From positions 1 to 43,682 of the forward strand of contig JAKOGH010000092.1 of the NCBI GenBank assembly GCA_024811115.1: DNA of 43,682 nucleotides, given 5' to 3'. Numbering within the stretch: position 1 is the first letter of the stretch; every line of letters begins with the position of its first letter. Positions 21,621 through 33,372 of the stretch are shown here, piece after piece. This DNA is from Terana coerulea. Lineage: Eukaryota; Basidiomycota; Agaricomycetes; Polyporales; Phanerochaetaceae. A program made the translations under genes and the position numbers. The notes beneath the pieces were generated by a model, which had not been told where the DNA came from, ran no database searches, and saw only the letters and a program-made list of their open reading frames with translations.

Positions 21621-24201
21621 GTCGTGAGCGACGGAGCTGGGAGCGCAAAAACCAAATGTATGCGTACCAGCAGAAACACTGTAGGTTTATGTATCACTCT
21701 CACCGTCTGCTGAGAGTGAAGCGGCCAAGTAATGGCCGAGGTCTCTCGGAGCGACACGACCGCTCGAAGGCCGACATCATCGCAGACCTGATAGATTTCA
21801 TCTCGCTGTGCGCGGACCTGCTTGCACGACGGTGAACTTGCGCCGAACAAAGGCTAGCTCAGAGGACAAATTACCGTATGCTGTGGCAACTATTAGAGTT
21901 TGTCGGGGTACGCTGGCGCGCACCAGCGAGCAAGGAAATAGCATGCATAAGCAGAGTGAATTACACGACAACGACAACCACCCTGTAGCATATTTTAGAT
22001 GAGTTTTTGCAGCCCACGCGGCACTTACCTCAATACAACAGTAAATCGTGTCTCTGGGCTGGTATTTCCCGTGGACACTTTGGAATGTACGCATGGTGGG
22101 CAGGTGGTGGCCGCAGAACAATTCCGTCAATTTCCAAGACAAGTATGAATATGTGAGCAGGTCAAGGCGAGTGGAAGAGCAGAGGGGTTAGCACTTAGTA
22201 CAGCACTAGGATCCAAATGTCAAGATGGACAAGACGGAGACCCGTTGTGGCACGCCCGCATGAAAAGATTCTGTACGCTCGCAACACACCGGTTATGATG
22301 ACTGCCTGCTGGCAAGAGGCTCGTCAGCAATGCACACGTCTATTCCAGGCTGTAGAGCGCATACCTGTGCATTCAATTGTACGGGATTGAGTAATAACGG
22401 TACCAGTATAGCCTCCAGTGCAGACCTTTAAAAAGGGAAGGCAGTCGTCTCGTACAAGCTCAAAAGACGTTCAAAGCGCCCGCCACGTGAGCACCACGTG
22501 GCTTTTTACGCCACCACGTTTATAATTAGACCATTCTCGAGTCGCGCCTCTTTCGCTTGGACCGATCTACATCTGCTATCTGCAGGCTACTACCCTCTAC
22601 AGCCTCGTTCAGAGGTATTCCTACCTCCAAAATCGTTCAGTACCCTTTTCTGCAGTGCGAAGTTCCCAAAACGCGACACTGCGAATGGTCAACCGGTCAC
22701 TCTTGAGAAACCATCGTCACCGTTATTCATCATATCCACATCAACGAATGGGACAGAATAGCACCGTCAAGCGTCGACAGGTAGAGCGACAGGGGCTTGG
22801 GGCCATTGCTAAACGCATGGATGGGCACACGGAGAAGTTGAAGGCCAGCTATCCCCGGCGGCGAGCTGTGCGGTCGGTGCTGTGAAGCGAAGCTCTGAAC
22901 GAGTTGAGGTGTGTAATACGGCTATGGCGGCTTGACACAAGAGTGATGACTGCTCGACAGACTCGCTACTTCAATCGAGGATGCAGGAAGTAAAACTGGC
23001 CTTCAACCGCTCCTTGCTCCTCGCCCGTGCACGCGCTGCGACTAAGGCCGTCGTCTGTTTTTGCCACCATCCCTGCAACACCAAGCACTGTGCCCAGCTC
23101 CCGTTTGGTACCGTTCAGAGCCTTTAAAGATCCCCCGGCGGTATACTTCGATACTTCGATACCTGTCCAGCCTGTGGAGGAGTGCAAGGTCCCTTGCTAC
23201 GCTGACGCTTCGACACGCACGTCCCTGCTACCCCCGCCGTCTTCGCCTCGTATCGGCAAAGTGCAAGGCGAGCCTCTGCCTTACCCTGTTCTCAATATGC
23301 GGGTTTTATTCTTCCGTGACGTGTCGTTTGCTGGGCTCTCGCTCGATCCTCGCCGGCTACCGCATGTCGCGAGTCGTCTATAAACCGCGGTGGCGAAGCC
23401 TTCATGCCGACAGCGGAATTCCGTTCTCCTTAAGCTGATATACGTGTTAGCTCACGACGTCTGCTTGTGTGGCCTCCGATGTCGGCCTGTCTTTGTCGGT
23501 CTGGTCATCACGAAGATACGTATTCTCTGAGCACTGGCAATAACGGTAAGTCGTGTAGTGGTACGGCCGAGTTTGATGCATCTAACGCACTGCTCAAGCA
23601 GGTTGTCACGGCCGGTTCCACGTGCCGTCCATAGCCGCCAACGATCACTTGCTGCCTCAGTATCCCTTTCCCGTACCTGAGGCATGGACGACTGCAACAA
23701 AGACAGAAGCTTTGCTCCCAGGGTGAACGAATGGTCCTATTTCGTGCCAGGGCGGCTGGTTCGAGCCTAAACGGATTTCAGTGGTGGGAGAAAGCACTGG
23801 TGAGTGCTATAGCGATAGGCAGGATCTCATCGCATCTAACGGCCTGCTCAAGTTGATAACTGTGAAGCTCTCGTGCACCTGCCGTTGTCATTGCAAGTGG
23901 ACGACGTCGCCAGTGACCTTAGCTTTGCAGACAATTGCTACCGGCTGCTGCTGTGCATCTACATTTTTACAGTGGATGCGCCGAGTTTTCGAGTGGAATA
24001 TGAGTTCGACTTCGCGTATCCAGTCTAGTCGTGAGTTGAGCAAGGTTGTTGCGGTTTGTGCGATGTAGCTTCAATCGCAAGATACGAGAACTCATAGACA
24101 AATATGATACAGGCAATACATTTATGAATAAACCCCGCCTACACTGTCCGAAAATTCTCTGTAGTATGTCGATATTGGGTTCATTCACACTATGTCCATG
24201 A
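21621..24201. other. 5' flank of copy 3 and gene-poor stretch
   Basis: This holds the paired CACGTG element at 22482, then GC-rich DNA without a recognisable Mpv17-like exon. Near 23.5-23.9 kb a short unit (CATCTAACG..CTGCTCAAG) is present twice (23577 and 23830), each time about 50 nt after a GTAAGT/GTGAGT, and is related to 16737. A plus frame near 22655-22885 is basic and unassigned. Confidence 0.4.
22482..22516 (+). promoter_or_regulatory. Paired CACGTG element, copy 3 module
   Basis: CACGTG at 22484-22489 and 22495-22500, 5 nt apart, followed by ACGCCACC. It lies 864 bp from the DUF6533 copy 3 start codon on its 5' side. It has the same layout as 5288, 27728 and 39372, so it is probably a shared ancestral upstream element. 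Confidence 0.5.
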
Positions 24202-25899
24202 CTACACAGTCGAAGGCCCAGCAACGGGTTGCGCCTCTCTTGCCAGCTGCGGCTCAGGAGATGGAAGCTCAGTCTCTCCGTCAGCGTGGTCAAGTCTTTC
24301 CGCCTGACCATGATCGAGAGATTCGCCGATATTACCAATCACAGCTGAAGGAACCCGGAAGTTCGACATCGTAAATTTCGAGAACCGTTGGGCTTCGTGT
24401 GCTTGGGAGTCACTGGCACTGTTGAGTTGGCGGAGGTTGAGCATGAAGCGGCTCAGAAGAACAGGGGCTGTTGCGGTATTTGTTGATTAGCTTCACGAAG
24501 CTTGGGATGGCATGAGCTTACCATCGACACAATAAGCTGCTGTACGATGTTTTGCCCCTAATCAGGCGTAGTGTTATTGTTAAGGACGTTTCTGATGGAC
24601 GAAGTTACGGACCACGGTAGCGTCCTTCCCAAACGATGATATCTCCGTGACATTTACCCCAAGCAAGGCTCTAATGGATGTAAAAATTAGTACGGTCTAC
24701 CGTCAGATGGCTGCATCTGCACAATATGGACATCTCGTACATAAAATACCAAGTACCTAAGATGTTGATTAGTTGCCTCTTCGGGATCAATGCTACATGC
24801 ACTCACCGTCGCGGAGAAGACAGGACGATATCGATAGGGATAGCTTCATGCTTCTCGCTTCTCGCCACTGTCCGTAAGTCTTGACCCATGTCAACAGCAG
24901 AACCAACAAGTCAGCAAAAATGAGCGAGCATCTTGCGATAAAGGAGACTGGATCTAGGTAAGCTGGGGAGCAGGCCGAAGTACGTGTCATACGCACGACT
25001 AGACGATGAAGTGAGCAATTTGAACGTTAAGATTTAGTTGGAACCTCACATGTGAGACACATCCGAGGAGATTGTGACGCTGTCGCTACACCCTCTGAGC
25101 GGAGGGCCAGCATACATGTACTTGGAGCGGGCGAAGAAAATCTGCGTTGATGCCCAGCATCTCAGCGGCAGCTACCCGACGACCAGGAAGTCCTTACCGC
25201 ATTCGTGCCAACTGGTGCCAGGCCAAGTAGAAGAATGGCAGCAAAGATCGCCTTGCAATATCTGTATGAAGATGACATGGCGTACGCTCGAATGGCCGAG
25301 AACACTGTCATTAGAGATAAGCCGTCTAATCATGCCACGAAAGTAATTTGAAAGCATACAGGCCACCTGGACAAAGCTAACGTAGATAAGTGCCTGGGCA
25401 ACAAGGGCAATAGGCTTGCAGCTGAGAGTTTCATGTTAGCGGCGAGGGATCTGGTACATTACCACCTAGTAATGTTTACCTCTACATATTGAGTTGAGCG
25501 AGTGGTCAGCTACCGCACATATATAATGCTACTAACCTCCGGCGATGTCGGCAACAACGTAGCAATCTGGCCCAAGACCATTACCCAGCGCGTGCTGAGC
25601 AACAGAGAGGAAGTTACCGTCAGCTTTCTAGTCCAGACGGTTGCGACTTCCCGCCCAAAGGTGATGGCATATTCATAGATGGACAACGCTTGCGAGCCGA
25701 ACATAGGTAAGAGTACTTGGAGTGAGTGGAGATACGGCTAACAAATCGCTAAGCAATACTCACCGGTCACGGCATACGTCAAGTAGTTCTCCAGGCGACT
25801 GGCATAAGGTCACGGTGAGCATACACCAAGAGGGGTCTCAAACGGCAAGACCCACAGTTCGAGAATTTCCTGTGTATATGCTGCGGCGGTTAGAGACAT
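24202..25899 (-). CDS. DUF6533 membrane protein, copy 4 (last exon out of frame)
   Basis: The start is MSLTAAAYTQEILE at 25899. Exon 2 gives RLENYLTYAVT and exon 3 IYEYAITFGREVATVW. All 13 exons are present with family phases, and the microexons are at 25480-25481 and 24997-24998. Intron 11 uses a GTCCGT donor. At the last acceptor the other copies have a 15-nt lead before the S/N/D-R-x-M-L-N-L-R motif. Copy 4 has 14 (CAG|CCCC against CAG|CCCCC in copy 2; plus 24464-24467). Conventional splicing would therefore stop at 24453, after all helices but before the tail. The tail frame itself (LNLRQLNSAS...GNIGESLDHG, to 24202) is still open. This may be a tail-less protein or a recent pseudogene. 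Confidence 0.8.
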
Positions 25900-26109
25900 A
25901 GTGCGAATGGTGCGGCTTCCTGGGGGTTGAGGAATAATGAACACCCCTCACAATTACGCAAGGTTATATACTCACGTCTTTAATACTGCCATTCCATCAC
26001 CAGCGAGAACTCCCAATTTCCCTCCTAGCCTATGGCTATCACATTGAGTTCCTTTCTACGGCAGTCCCTTTGCCCTTGACACGGCTGCCCAGGCCATGAA
26101 ACGTTATTG

Positions 26110-26400
26110 ATTGTCAAAATAGGGCAATGTCAGCCGCACAGAACGCCCCGAGAGCGCGTATAAGAATTTCTGTACTCCATTGGATGTTGTCAGACGCCCT
26201 CTTGCCTCCGGCACGAGCAAATATTACCGGTTGAGCGCCACGGGGGCCACAAGATTGGGCCAAAGCGATGGAAAAGAAACATACACGGGGTGAGAGAATG
26301 CCCGAATGAAAGCCACGGAAATCGGTGCCGCTGTATAAAGATAAGCCAGTAATCGCAGCAGAGATCACATGTGTAGAGACTCACACAAAACTAACCACTC
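26110..26400 (-). pseudogene. Possible degenerate DUF6533-like N-terminal piece
   Basis: The minus frame reads CDYWLIFIQ...W...LTPCMFLFHRFGPILW. It echoes the DUF6533 pattern Y-D/E-Y-x-I-T...W...LFLLNRY, though from a different subfamily than the six main copies. Surrounding exons could not be placed. The match is weak and may be chance. Confidence 0.25.
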
Positions 26401-27727
26401 AGAATGCGATAGCAATATATAAAGCCCTGAAGGTGAAAGCACGACTAGAAAATCCATTGAAAGACGGAGACGAAAGTGTAAATACTTACAGTAGTAGGGA
26501 CTGCATGTCCAAGAGGGCACAGAGACTTGCGACCGTCCCTTCCAGACTTCCGAATATTCAAGCAGTCGTCAAAGCGGAGATGACTGGCAGGGCACGATTT
26601 CAATTTCTGCATTATCCTCTATCGTGCAGGCAATTGGTAGGGCCGAAACGCGGTGATGCAGAGCGCAGTTGATGGATTTTCGGTAAAGCAGGACCCTAGA
26701 TAAGCTGAGTTGAACTGCGTGAGAGGCCAAAGAAAAGACACTCACTACATAGAGTGCAGTGCCGATATGGAGGGCACAGCCGGAGGAGTGATAGTTCCAC
26801 CTCCGCTCCATTCATACAGAGTGGGGGCCGGTAATTTTGTTCGGCTCTTGACGCCCGCCCCCAGCAACGGCCTTGTATTCTAGGCGGTAAGCCTATGGAG
26901 CTGAGAAAAAAAAAAAAAGAGTACATACCACTCACTAGTAGCTATATGTGAGAAGAACGTTGCATCCATACGCCCAGTGGTAACGCTTGCCCCTTCCTGT
27001 GCGACTGTAGGGTGAAATGGATGTGCGGCCTTTGCGGACATTTCGCGTCTGCGGCGACCGTCCAGGAGGAAGACAGCGCCGGCAATGAAGCATCAAGGTG
27101 TCAAGGTGCTAGTAAACGTGCGACGCAAACCCTATTACCCTCCGCGTCTGAGTCTTCCGGGGCAACGGAAGCTGCCGGGCGCATACCCTGATTGCACAGA
27201 GTGCTGTCCGACATATAGCGAGACCCTGAAGCGGAATGGAGGCACAGCCCACACGGAGACGCATGATATTGAAGGGAATGGAGCTGCAGCTTGTGAGATT
27301 GCGGTATTTGTTGGTAGTGGCAGTGCTCGTATACGGCCACTGGCGGTCGGTAGACCCGCCGGTCGATATGATGCCCTATGTCAGAGCATGGATCGGTGCG
27401 GCAGAGGTTTCCCACTATCGTCACAAAGGTCATTAGCGTAACATAGACATATTAAGTTACACGTGCAGTTGAACGAACCAGATTCTTCGCGGTAAAGCAA
27501 GCACGAAAAAGCTGTCGGCTACCGCAGCAGTTCATGAGCAAGTGACGCCGTCAAAGCAGGACAACTTCAGATGTTCCTCCTCGACTCGGCGACATTTCAC
27601 CTACAAAACCAAGGAGCACATTAGTAAGAAACAACTAGCCGCGTTCTCAATACGTGCGGGTCGCTACATACCGAGTCAGTCAACATCGCTCAAGAGGCAC
27701 AGCAGCTGCAGTTGCTCGAAAATATTA
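26401..27727. other. Gene-poor stretch between copy 4 and module 2
   Basis: A 12-base A run lies at 26906-26917; read on the minus strand it forms a T-rich acceptor-like tract followed by CTCAG. A plus frame at 27236-27436 (66 codons) has one hydrophobic stretch. Neither has supporting family evidence. No RNA gene seen. Confidence 0.4.
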
Positions 27728-27760
27728 GCCACGTGCGGTGCACGTGTTAACAGCGCCACT
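27728..27760 (+). promoter_or_regulatory. Paired CACGTG element, module 2
   Basis: CACGTG at 27730-27735 and 27741-27746, followed by AGCGCCAC. Same layout as 5288 and 39372. It lies 1.83 kb upstream of the DUF6533 copy 4 start and just before the second Mpv17-like relic. Confidence 0.5.
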
Positions 27761-27939
27761 AAGCCGGGCTGGCGGACGCGTCTCGAGCTCCTTCCTCCAA
27801 GTCACTCACTGCGGTCCCCTTTCCCTGCTGCGTCTTCTCCTCAAATATCGTTCTAGCCTGCCATTTCTCAACCCCATTTATGATCTTACCAACACAACCA
27901 GATGGTTAGCTCACATCGCCGTACGTACCGACACCACGA

Positions 27940-28320
27940 CGTCCATCCTTCAAGTTGAAGCGCACAACTGGACGTTCGCCTGACCACCCAGCCGTCGCCC
28001 TGCCGCGTGCCGGCGCTGTGGCAGCGCCGTCCTACCTCGTAATGCATAACCTCCGGTACGCTTCACTTTACTGCGGAACATTTCCACGCAGCCGCTTATC
28101 GAGTAGTGGGGGACAAGCTGGGCGTGTGTGACTTTCCCTAATCCACCTGCTATGCGTGCTCAGAGGTGCGCGAAGATCGACTGGATGGCACAAGGATTCC
28201 TAAGAAGGTGCGTGTGCTTGAATATCCGTGAAGTAGCGTATGCTGACGAGAACACAGGCAGTCTATGGCGTTCGACGTTCCCGCTTTGAATTATGTTCGT
28301 CAAGAACGTATGGTCCAAGT
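27940..28320 (+). pseudogene. Mpv17/PMP22-like relic, module 2 (badly decayed)
   Basis: CTTCAAGTTGAAGCGCACAA...CGTTCGCCTGACCAC aligns with the first exon of the module 1 relic (CTTGAAGCGTACCA...CGTTCGCGTGGCCAC). A 50-nt intron at 28208-28257 carries the shared TTGAATATCCGT and GCTGACGA text. The next exon starts GCAGTCTATGGC (A-V-Y-G), as in module 3. Stops and indels interrupt any reading. It is assigned only by colinearity with the other two modules. Confidence 0.35.
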
Positions 28321-28979
28321 TGCCCATGCACATTGACACTAAAAAGCACGTTCCCAACTTCTCACCTGTCGACCAGAGTTTGAAGGAATACACACCAGAT
28401 GCGACGTGACCAAGGCATGCTTGCCCCATCCGTTTTGGGCTTCTACTTCCGACACACCCACACCTTCGAAGACCTCCAATCACGGTCGCATTCACACCAG
28501 AAGTTCACGCTACAACGAAGCGCTATAGCGAAGGAGCAGAAAATTCCAGAAAACAATTTTGAAACCTCGCGCTGCTCCTCACCGCGATCATGCGGCAACG
28601 CTCAACTTATGAATTTTGACAGTGGTCGTCGTCGGCGACGCTATGCATACGTTGGACTCATCGTCGCAGACAGCCCTGTCCTGCAGCTTTGCCTGGCGCG
28701 AAGTTGGAGTTGGTCGTGAGTCGGTGTGAGGAGAACTACCAGTAAGCACATACTTGCATTAAACCTACATTTGCTCATAAGCAGCACACTTTAGATCGCA
28801 CATGTACTTTCCGCTCGCTCAGTTGGAAGAAGATTGTGCCGCCGTCGCCGAACCATGCCCGTACTTGACAGATGGGTCCAAGCGCGAGGGGAACCGTGTG
28901 CGGACGGAACGCGCTATCTGCGCTGGAAGACCGATTGGCCACTTCACCGTCAAAGGACCCTTCGACATAGATCACTTCT

Positions 28980-29225
28980 CTACACTAGTGAACTCAATTC
29001 GACAGACCACGGGCGACCGACCTACCTTCAGAGATCCTTGGAGATGCGGAGCCGAATCCGGGGAGACGCTAATACACGACGAGCGCATCGCACGGGGCCC
29101 CGAGGCGACGACATCCCGACTTGCACCACGGTCTAACCGCACGTGGTGTCCCTAACACTTGGGCAGTTTCTTCGGTGATTGGACGGCGAGATCAACTCTC
29201 GCCAGTCCCGAGCGCGGTGTACGAG
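28980..29225 (+). repeat. Blocks B and C, module 2
   Basis: AATTCGACAGACCACGGGCG at about 28995, and ACATCCCGACTTGCA at 29111, match block B of module 3 (GGTTCGACTCGACGGACC; ACATCCCGACTTGCA at 41057). TTGGACGGCGAGATCAACTC at 29177 matches block C of module 1 (CCGGATGGCGAGATCAACTA at 7566). Order and orientation are as in modules 1 and 3. Confidence 0.6.
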
Positions 29226-29941
29226 TCGCCGCTCGGCAGAGGAACTGCACGCCTGGTCAGCGTCGACCGGCGGCGCGTACGCGCGGACGTCCTACGCTAC
29301 AAATGGGGTGGTCCCGCCGGTGCTCAGCTTGTTCGGCGGCGCTGAGGCTCAGACGACGTCTGCTGCGTAGCGTTCTCTCCGTCATTCGAGCTACTGGCGT
29401 TCGACATGGGGATTGGTTGTCTCCAAGTTTGCTTCCCATCTATTGGCCCATCTATTGACCGTTGACGAATGGACCGGATTCTTGAACTGCTGGATCCTGA
29501 AGCCGGCCGACGGCGAACGGCTATATCTCGTGCTCGAGGACTGCCAGAGGCCCATCCGGCTTGGGGTTACGCAAATACTTGCGCATAAAGGGCCTGTGGT
29601 GTTTGACCCTGGTCGAATGGTTCATGGAGTGGGAGAAGTGCTGGTCCGATCAGGTAGCCAATGGCAATATATCAGCAATGCTCCGTCGTCTCTCGCTCGG
29701 CAAAGAGTCGTAAATAGCGTAGCTCGGTATGTAATTCACATAAATTATAATTCAGGTTCTACATGAAACCCACACGCATTCTCTGCGTGGAATGAATGAA
29801 TATGGGATAATGTCAGCGGAATAGCACGCTAGTGTACAGGTAGGTAAGGTTTCTCTGCGGTTGAAACACGTCATCTCCAGCGACATCCATCGGCATGCGA
29901 GGCACCATCGGAGGCGTGCCCATGCGTGATCGAGGGCGAGT
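29226..29941. other. Gene-poor stretch downstream of the GST gene
   Basis: A plus frame of 117 codons (29413-29766) has no family features. The stretch forms the 3' flank of the minus-strand GST gene. No terminator-like structure or RNA gene stands out. Confidence 0.4.
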
Positions 29942-30833
29942 TTAGTACTTTGTGAAGGAGTCTCTCAGAGCCAATAATCTCTTAACAGTCCGCCGTTCTG
30001 TGAGTTTAGCGTGCCACCTATGGTTTGATCGTCAAGTAGCAGGCACGGAAGCATAAACTGTCACTTACACCGCAGTAGCTGGGAACTCCTTAGCAAAGTC
30101 GAAGTCGTCTAACGTGTTGTTTACCGCCAGGTCATTGCATCTGGTCAAACAACAGTGAGCTTCTCGCGGTAAAAAGCACGGAAGTGGCACGTACTGCACA
30201 AATGCAAGGTCGGCAACAGTAGCTTTGTCGCCGAGGAGATAGTCTTGTGTGGACAAGACACTCTCCAGCACGCCAAAGACACGGAGGATCTCCTTCTGGT
30301 ACCTATCGATAGCACTCGGGACCTTCTCAGGGTGGAGAAACTTGAACCATCCAGCTTGGCCGAAGTAAGGGCCTTGGCCGGACGCTTGGAAATACAGCCA
30401 CTGTAGCTGCGTATACTTCTCGTCGGCACCAGCTACGGAGATCTTGTGCTCCGGATCGTACTTGTCGGTGAGGTATACCAAGATGGCGCCTGACTCCCTG
30501 TCGTCGCGGCATAAGTAACTTGGGGTGAGACGTTATGGACTGGGAGGAGCGAACATACCATAGTACGAGGTCATTATTATGATGGTCGATAATCGCAGGG
30601 ATGCGGCCGTTGGGGTTGTACTTAGTGTACTCGGGACTCAGGTGCTCCTGCTTGTAGAAGTCGAGGTACACAGACTCGTAGGTGAGTCCGAGCTCTTCCA
30701 GCACAACGTTAGCGTTCCTTCACGAGGCGGCATCGTCAACCAGACGCAATCCATTCACACCAGAGGGAACGTACCATCCATTAGGGGCGATACCCTTGTT
30801 GGTGAAAAGCGTAAACTGTTTTCCGTGCGACAT
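29942..30833 (-). CDS. Ure2p-type glutathione S-transferase, intact
   Basis: A cytosolic glutathione transferase of the fungal Ure2p-like group, which conjugates or reduces with glutathione in detoxification and stress defence. Five exons (30833-30775, 30717-30559, 30497-30195, 30140-30069, 30017-29942) sum to 669 nt, or 222 aa, normal for the family. The N-terminal thioredoxin-like half has FTLFTNKGIAPNGW, then LEELGLTYE, then YNPNGRIPAIID (the cis-proline of the GSH site) and the ESGAILVYL motif, the usual E-S glutathione contact. The C-terminal helical half has GVLESVL and the ATVADLAF cap motif. The tail is WHAKLTERRTVKRLL. It lies in tandem with the broken paralogue upstream. All splice sites are GT-AG. 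Confidence 0.92.
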
Positions 30834-31633
30834 GCCGCGTTCGTGCGAGTGGAATGGGCGTACGGGGTCGCTCCCTGGTGCTTTGACCAACCCACCTGTG
30901 CGCCGCCCTTTGTACCCTAGAGATGCATGCCCGACATTGACGTAGCGCTCGAGATGATCGCACTCACGACTCCCCTGTGGTCGAGCTCTGCATTGACCAT
31001 GTGAAAGCTCTTCAAGGTTTTGAGTCGAGTAGAAGTGGCTGCGTGATGGTCAATATCCGAGTCGGAGGGTTCCCTGGGAAACAAGATGGTAGAGAGCTTG
31101 TTCTGCCGTTCTAAAATGTATACAAGTATGTAGCATTCAACCAGGGCCAATGAACAGACACCCTAGAATATCGCGAGAATGTGGTATACCTCAGGTTTAC
31201 GTTGCAGCCTTGACGGAATGCGGCGGCCATACGCCGGAGACTGTCATCTGAGATGTGAAACACGCATCTGAAGGATATTGTTCTGTGCCTTGGACCGATG
31301 CACCGTTCGATTCGTATGCTGAGTGCTCAAAGCAGGTGTGGACGAAGAGGCAAAGTTCAAACGGCTGTGGTGCCGCCACCGACTCGGACTTGAAACGAGC
31401 GCCGGCATGAAGCCGCGCAGCAGGGAGCTCCTGGTTCGAATCTTGCTCTAGCTAGAATATGTTGAGTATTTCTCGCGAAGAGTTTACCCATTCCTGCAGT
31501 TTCTCCCTGATGTACGCGCTGCGAACAGGTCGCCACGACTTCCCACTTAGCATCGTCAGTCCGCAAAGTCAGAGATATTCATTCATGATCGTATAGCATT
31601 GTCACACTTTGGCATTTCTTATGCATCTCCAAG
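30834..31633. other. Spacer between the two GST genes
   Basis: An 800-bp gap that should hold the promoter of the intact GST gene and the 3' end of the broken one. It contains no supportable gene. A GGTTCGAATC string at 31433 resembles a tRNA T-loop, but its stem does not pair. Confidence 0.45.
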
Positions 31634-32525
31634 TCAGTCGTGTTTAGCCGAGGGATCCTTCAGTGCGAGCAGCTTCTGAAAAGTAGGCCGTCCTACCAAG
31701 CGTCCGTGCCATCTGTATTGCAAAGGTCAGCATACACTCTCGCACATATGAAGAAACTAACGTACGCTGCAGTAGCCGGAAACTCTTTGGCAAAATCGAA
31801 GTTATCCAGTGTGCGGGTGACTGCAATGTCGTTGTAGCTGCGCGCGACAATATTAGATCCGTCTGACATGAGCACCATGGGATAACCTACTGCACGAACG
31901 CAAAGTCGACGATGGTCAACTTACTACCCAGGATGTAGTCCTGCGACGATAGGACGCTCTCCAGGACACCGAAGACACGGATGGCCTCCTTCCGATACCG
32001 TTCGATGGCACTGGGAATCTTCTCGGGGTGGAGGTACTTGAACCACCCACCCTGGCCGAAGTATGCGCCTTGTCCGGAAGCTTGGAAAACAGCCACTGGA
32101 GCTGCTTGTACTTCTCCTCGGGGCTGGCCGCGGAGATCTTGTGCTCAGGATCGTACTTGTCCGCGAGGTATATGAGGATAGCATCCGACTCCCTACGGCC
32201 CAGAGCATGAGTAATTAAACGGTGTCAAGTAGCCTTGATTGTCCTACCACAGCGTGAAGTCGTTATTGTGATGGTCAATTATAGCGGGAATGCGGCCGTT
32301 TGGGTTATACTTGGTGTAGTCGGGGTTCTTGTGCTCCCTCTTGGCAAAGTCGAGCCAGACAGGCTCATAGGTCAAGCCGAGCTCTTCAAGAACGAGGGCG
32401 ACCTTCCTAAAGAGCCGACACCTTCACTTGTTTTTAGTCCATCCACGATACTAGGATTGAACTTACCATCCGTTCGGCGAGACACCCTTGTTGGTGAAGA
32501 AGGTGAATTGCTTGCCGTGGGACAT
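31634..32525 (-). pseudogene. Ure2p-type glutathione S-transferase with one-base deletion
   Basis: A tandem paralogue of the intact GST with the same five exons and phases: 32525-32467, 32406-32248, 32192-31891, 31837-31766 and 31712-31634. It reads MSHGKQFTFFTNKGVSPNGW, YNPNGRIPAIID, ESDAILIYLADKYD, GVLESVLSSQDYILG and WHGRLVGRP. Exon 3 is 302 nt instead of 303. Where the intact copy has TGGCTGTATTTCCAAG this one has TGGCTGTTTTCCAAG, so one base is missing near 32086-32090. The rest is uninterrupted, and all splice sites remain good. This points to either a very recent inactivation or a sequencing error in a T run. Confidence 0.9.
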
Positions 32526-32598
32526 CGTATAATTATGGGGAAGGAGTGAGCTGTCGATGTTGTTCTCTGGTGTTCTGTTGCAGACAAACGGACCGACC

Positions 32599-33372
32599 TT
32601 AAATATGCTGTCGAGCCGTACGCGCCTGACAACGACTCGTAGCGCTGCAGCTCATCGTATGACTCCTCACGCAATAATTCTGCGCTAACTGTGGCCCCGG
32701 ATGTTCGTGCAGTTCATCGAAAGTTGTCGCTGCCGAAATAACGTGACGATTTTCAATGCGACAGTATTGCAAAATTGACACAGTTGACTCACCCTCACGA
32801 GTCAGGACTATACAAAGTTCCCCCAATGTCTTGAATTCGATTGCAATGCTGCGCGCTGTGCCAGTAGAAGACGACAGTAAGAGGCGAGTGCCCCAACGGA
32901 TGCTTCGCCAGAAGCAAGTCACGAGACAAGGCTGGTTGCTGACAGCTGTACCGCTCGAGAGAAGACGCCCCACAGGTAACCTCCGCACAAGAGTCGCTGA
33001 AGCTTGTAGTACAATGACGTGGCAGAAAAGACAGCGAAAGACAGTACGTACTCCGCATCTCCTCGCATTCTTGATCCTCTTCGCTTTCACCTTCCAGCTA
33101 CCTCGATCACCCACGCCTGCCCTATATTTTCCACCGTGGCGATGCGATAGTTCTTTGTGCCCTCCGAAGTCATAGTCTACCGGTTCGGAACGCGATTCGG
33201 AAATGATTCCTTTGCCTTGGATTTCTACGACGAGAGCCGAGACTGAGTACTGACATGCGGTTGGCGTAGGTGGACGTGGATGGAATGCGCCTGGAATGTC
33301 TTCCAAGTATACATCACTGTTGCTCAGATCCCACGTACTGCATTGCTTGGTTGTCCATCCGCATCCGCCCAC
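32599..33372 (-). other. Longest open frame in the window (257 codons), unassigned
   Basis: An uninterrupted minus-strand frame upstream of the broken GST. The part around 33050-33330 (DVYLEDIPGAFHPRPPTPT, then a basic KVKAKRIKNARR) is somewhat protein-like. It ends near a possible donor (CGGA|GTACGT). No domain is recognised, and overlapping frames of up to 139 codons run on the plus strand. It could be an exon of an unknown gene or chance. Confidence 0.25.

Noticed and set aside
26906..26917. Poly-A run as a retrotransposon tail
   Set aside because: Only 12 bases, with no target duplication or upstream element visible. Read on the other strand it looks like a pyrimidine tract before CTCAG.
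31420..31450. tRNA-like GGTTCGAATC (also at 23750, 33706 and 35638)
   Set aside because: The bases around the putative T-loop do not pair into a 5-bp stem, and no matching acceptor or D-arm precedes them.
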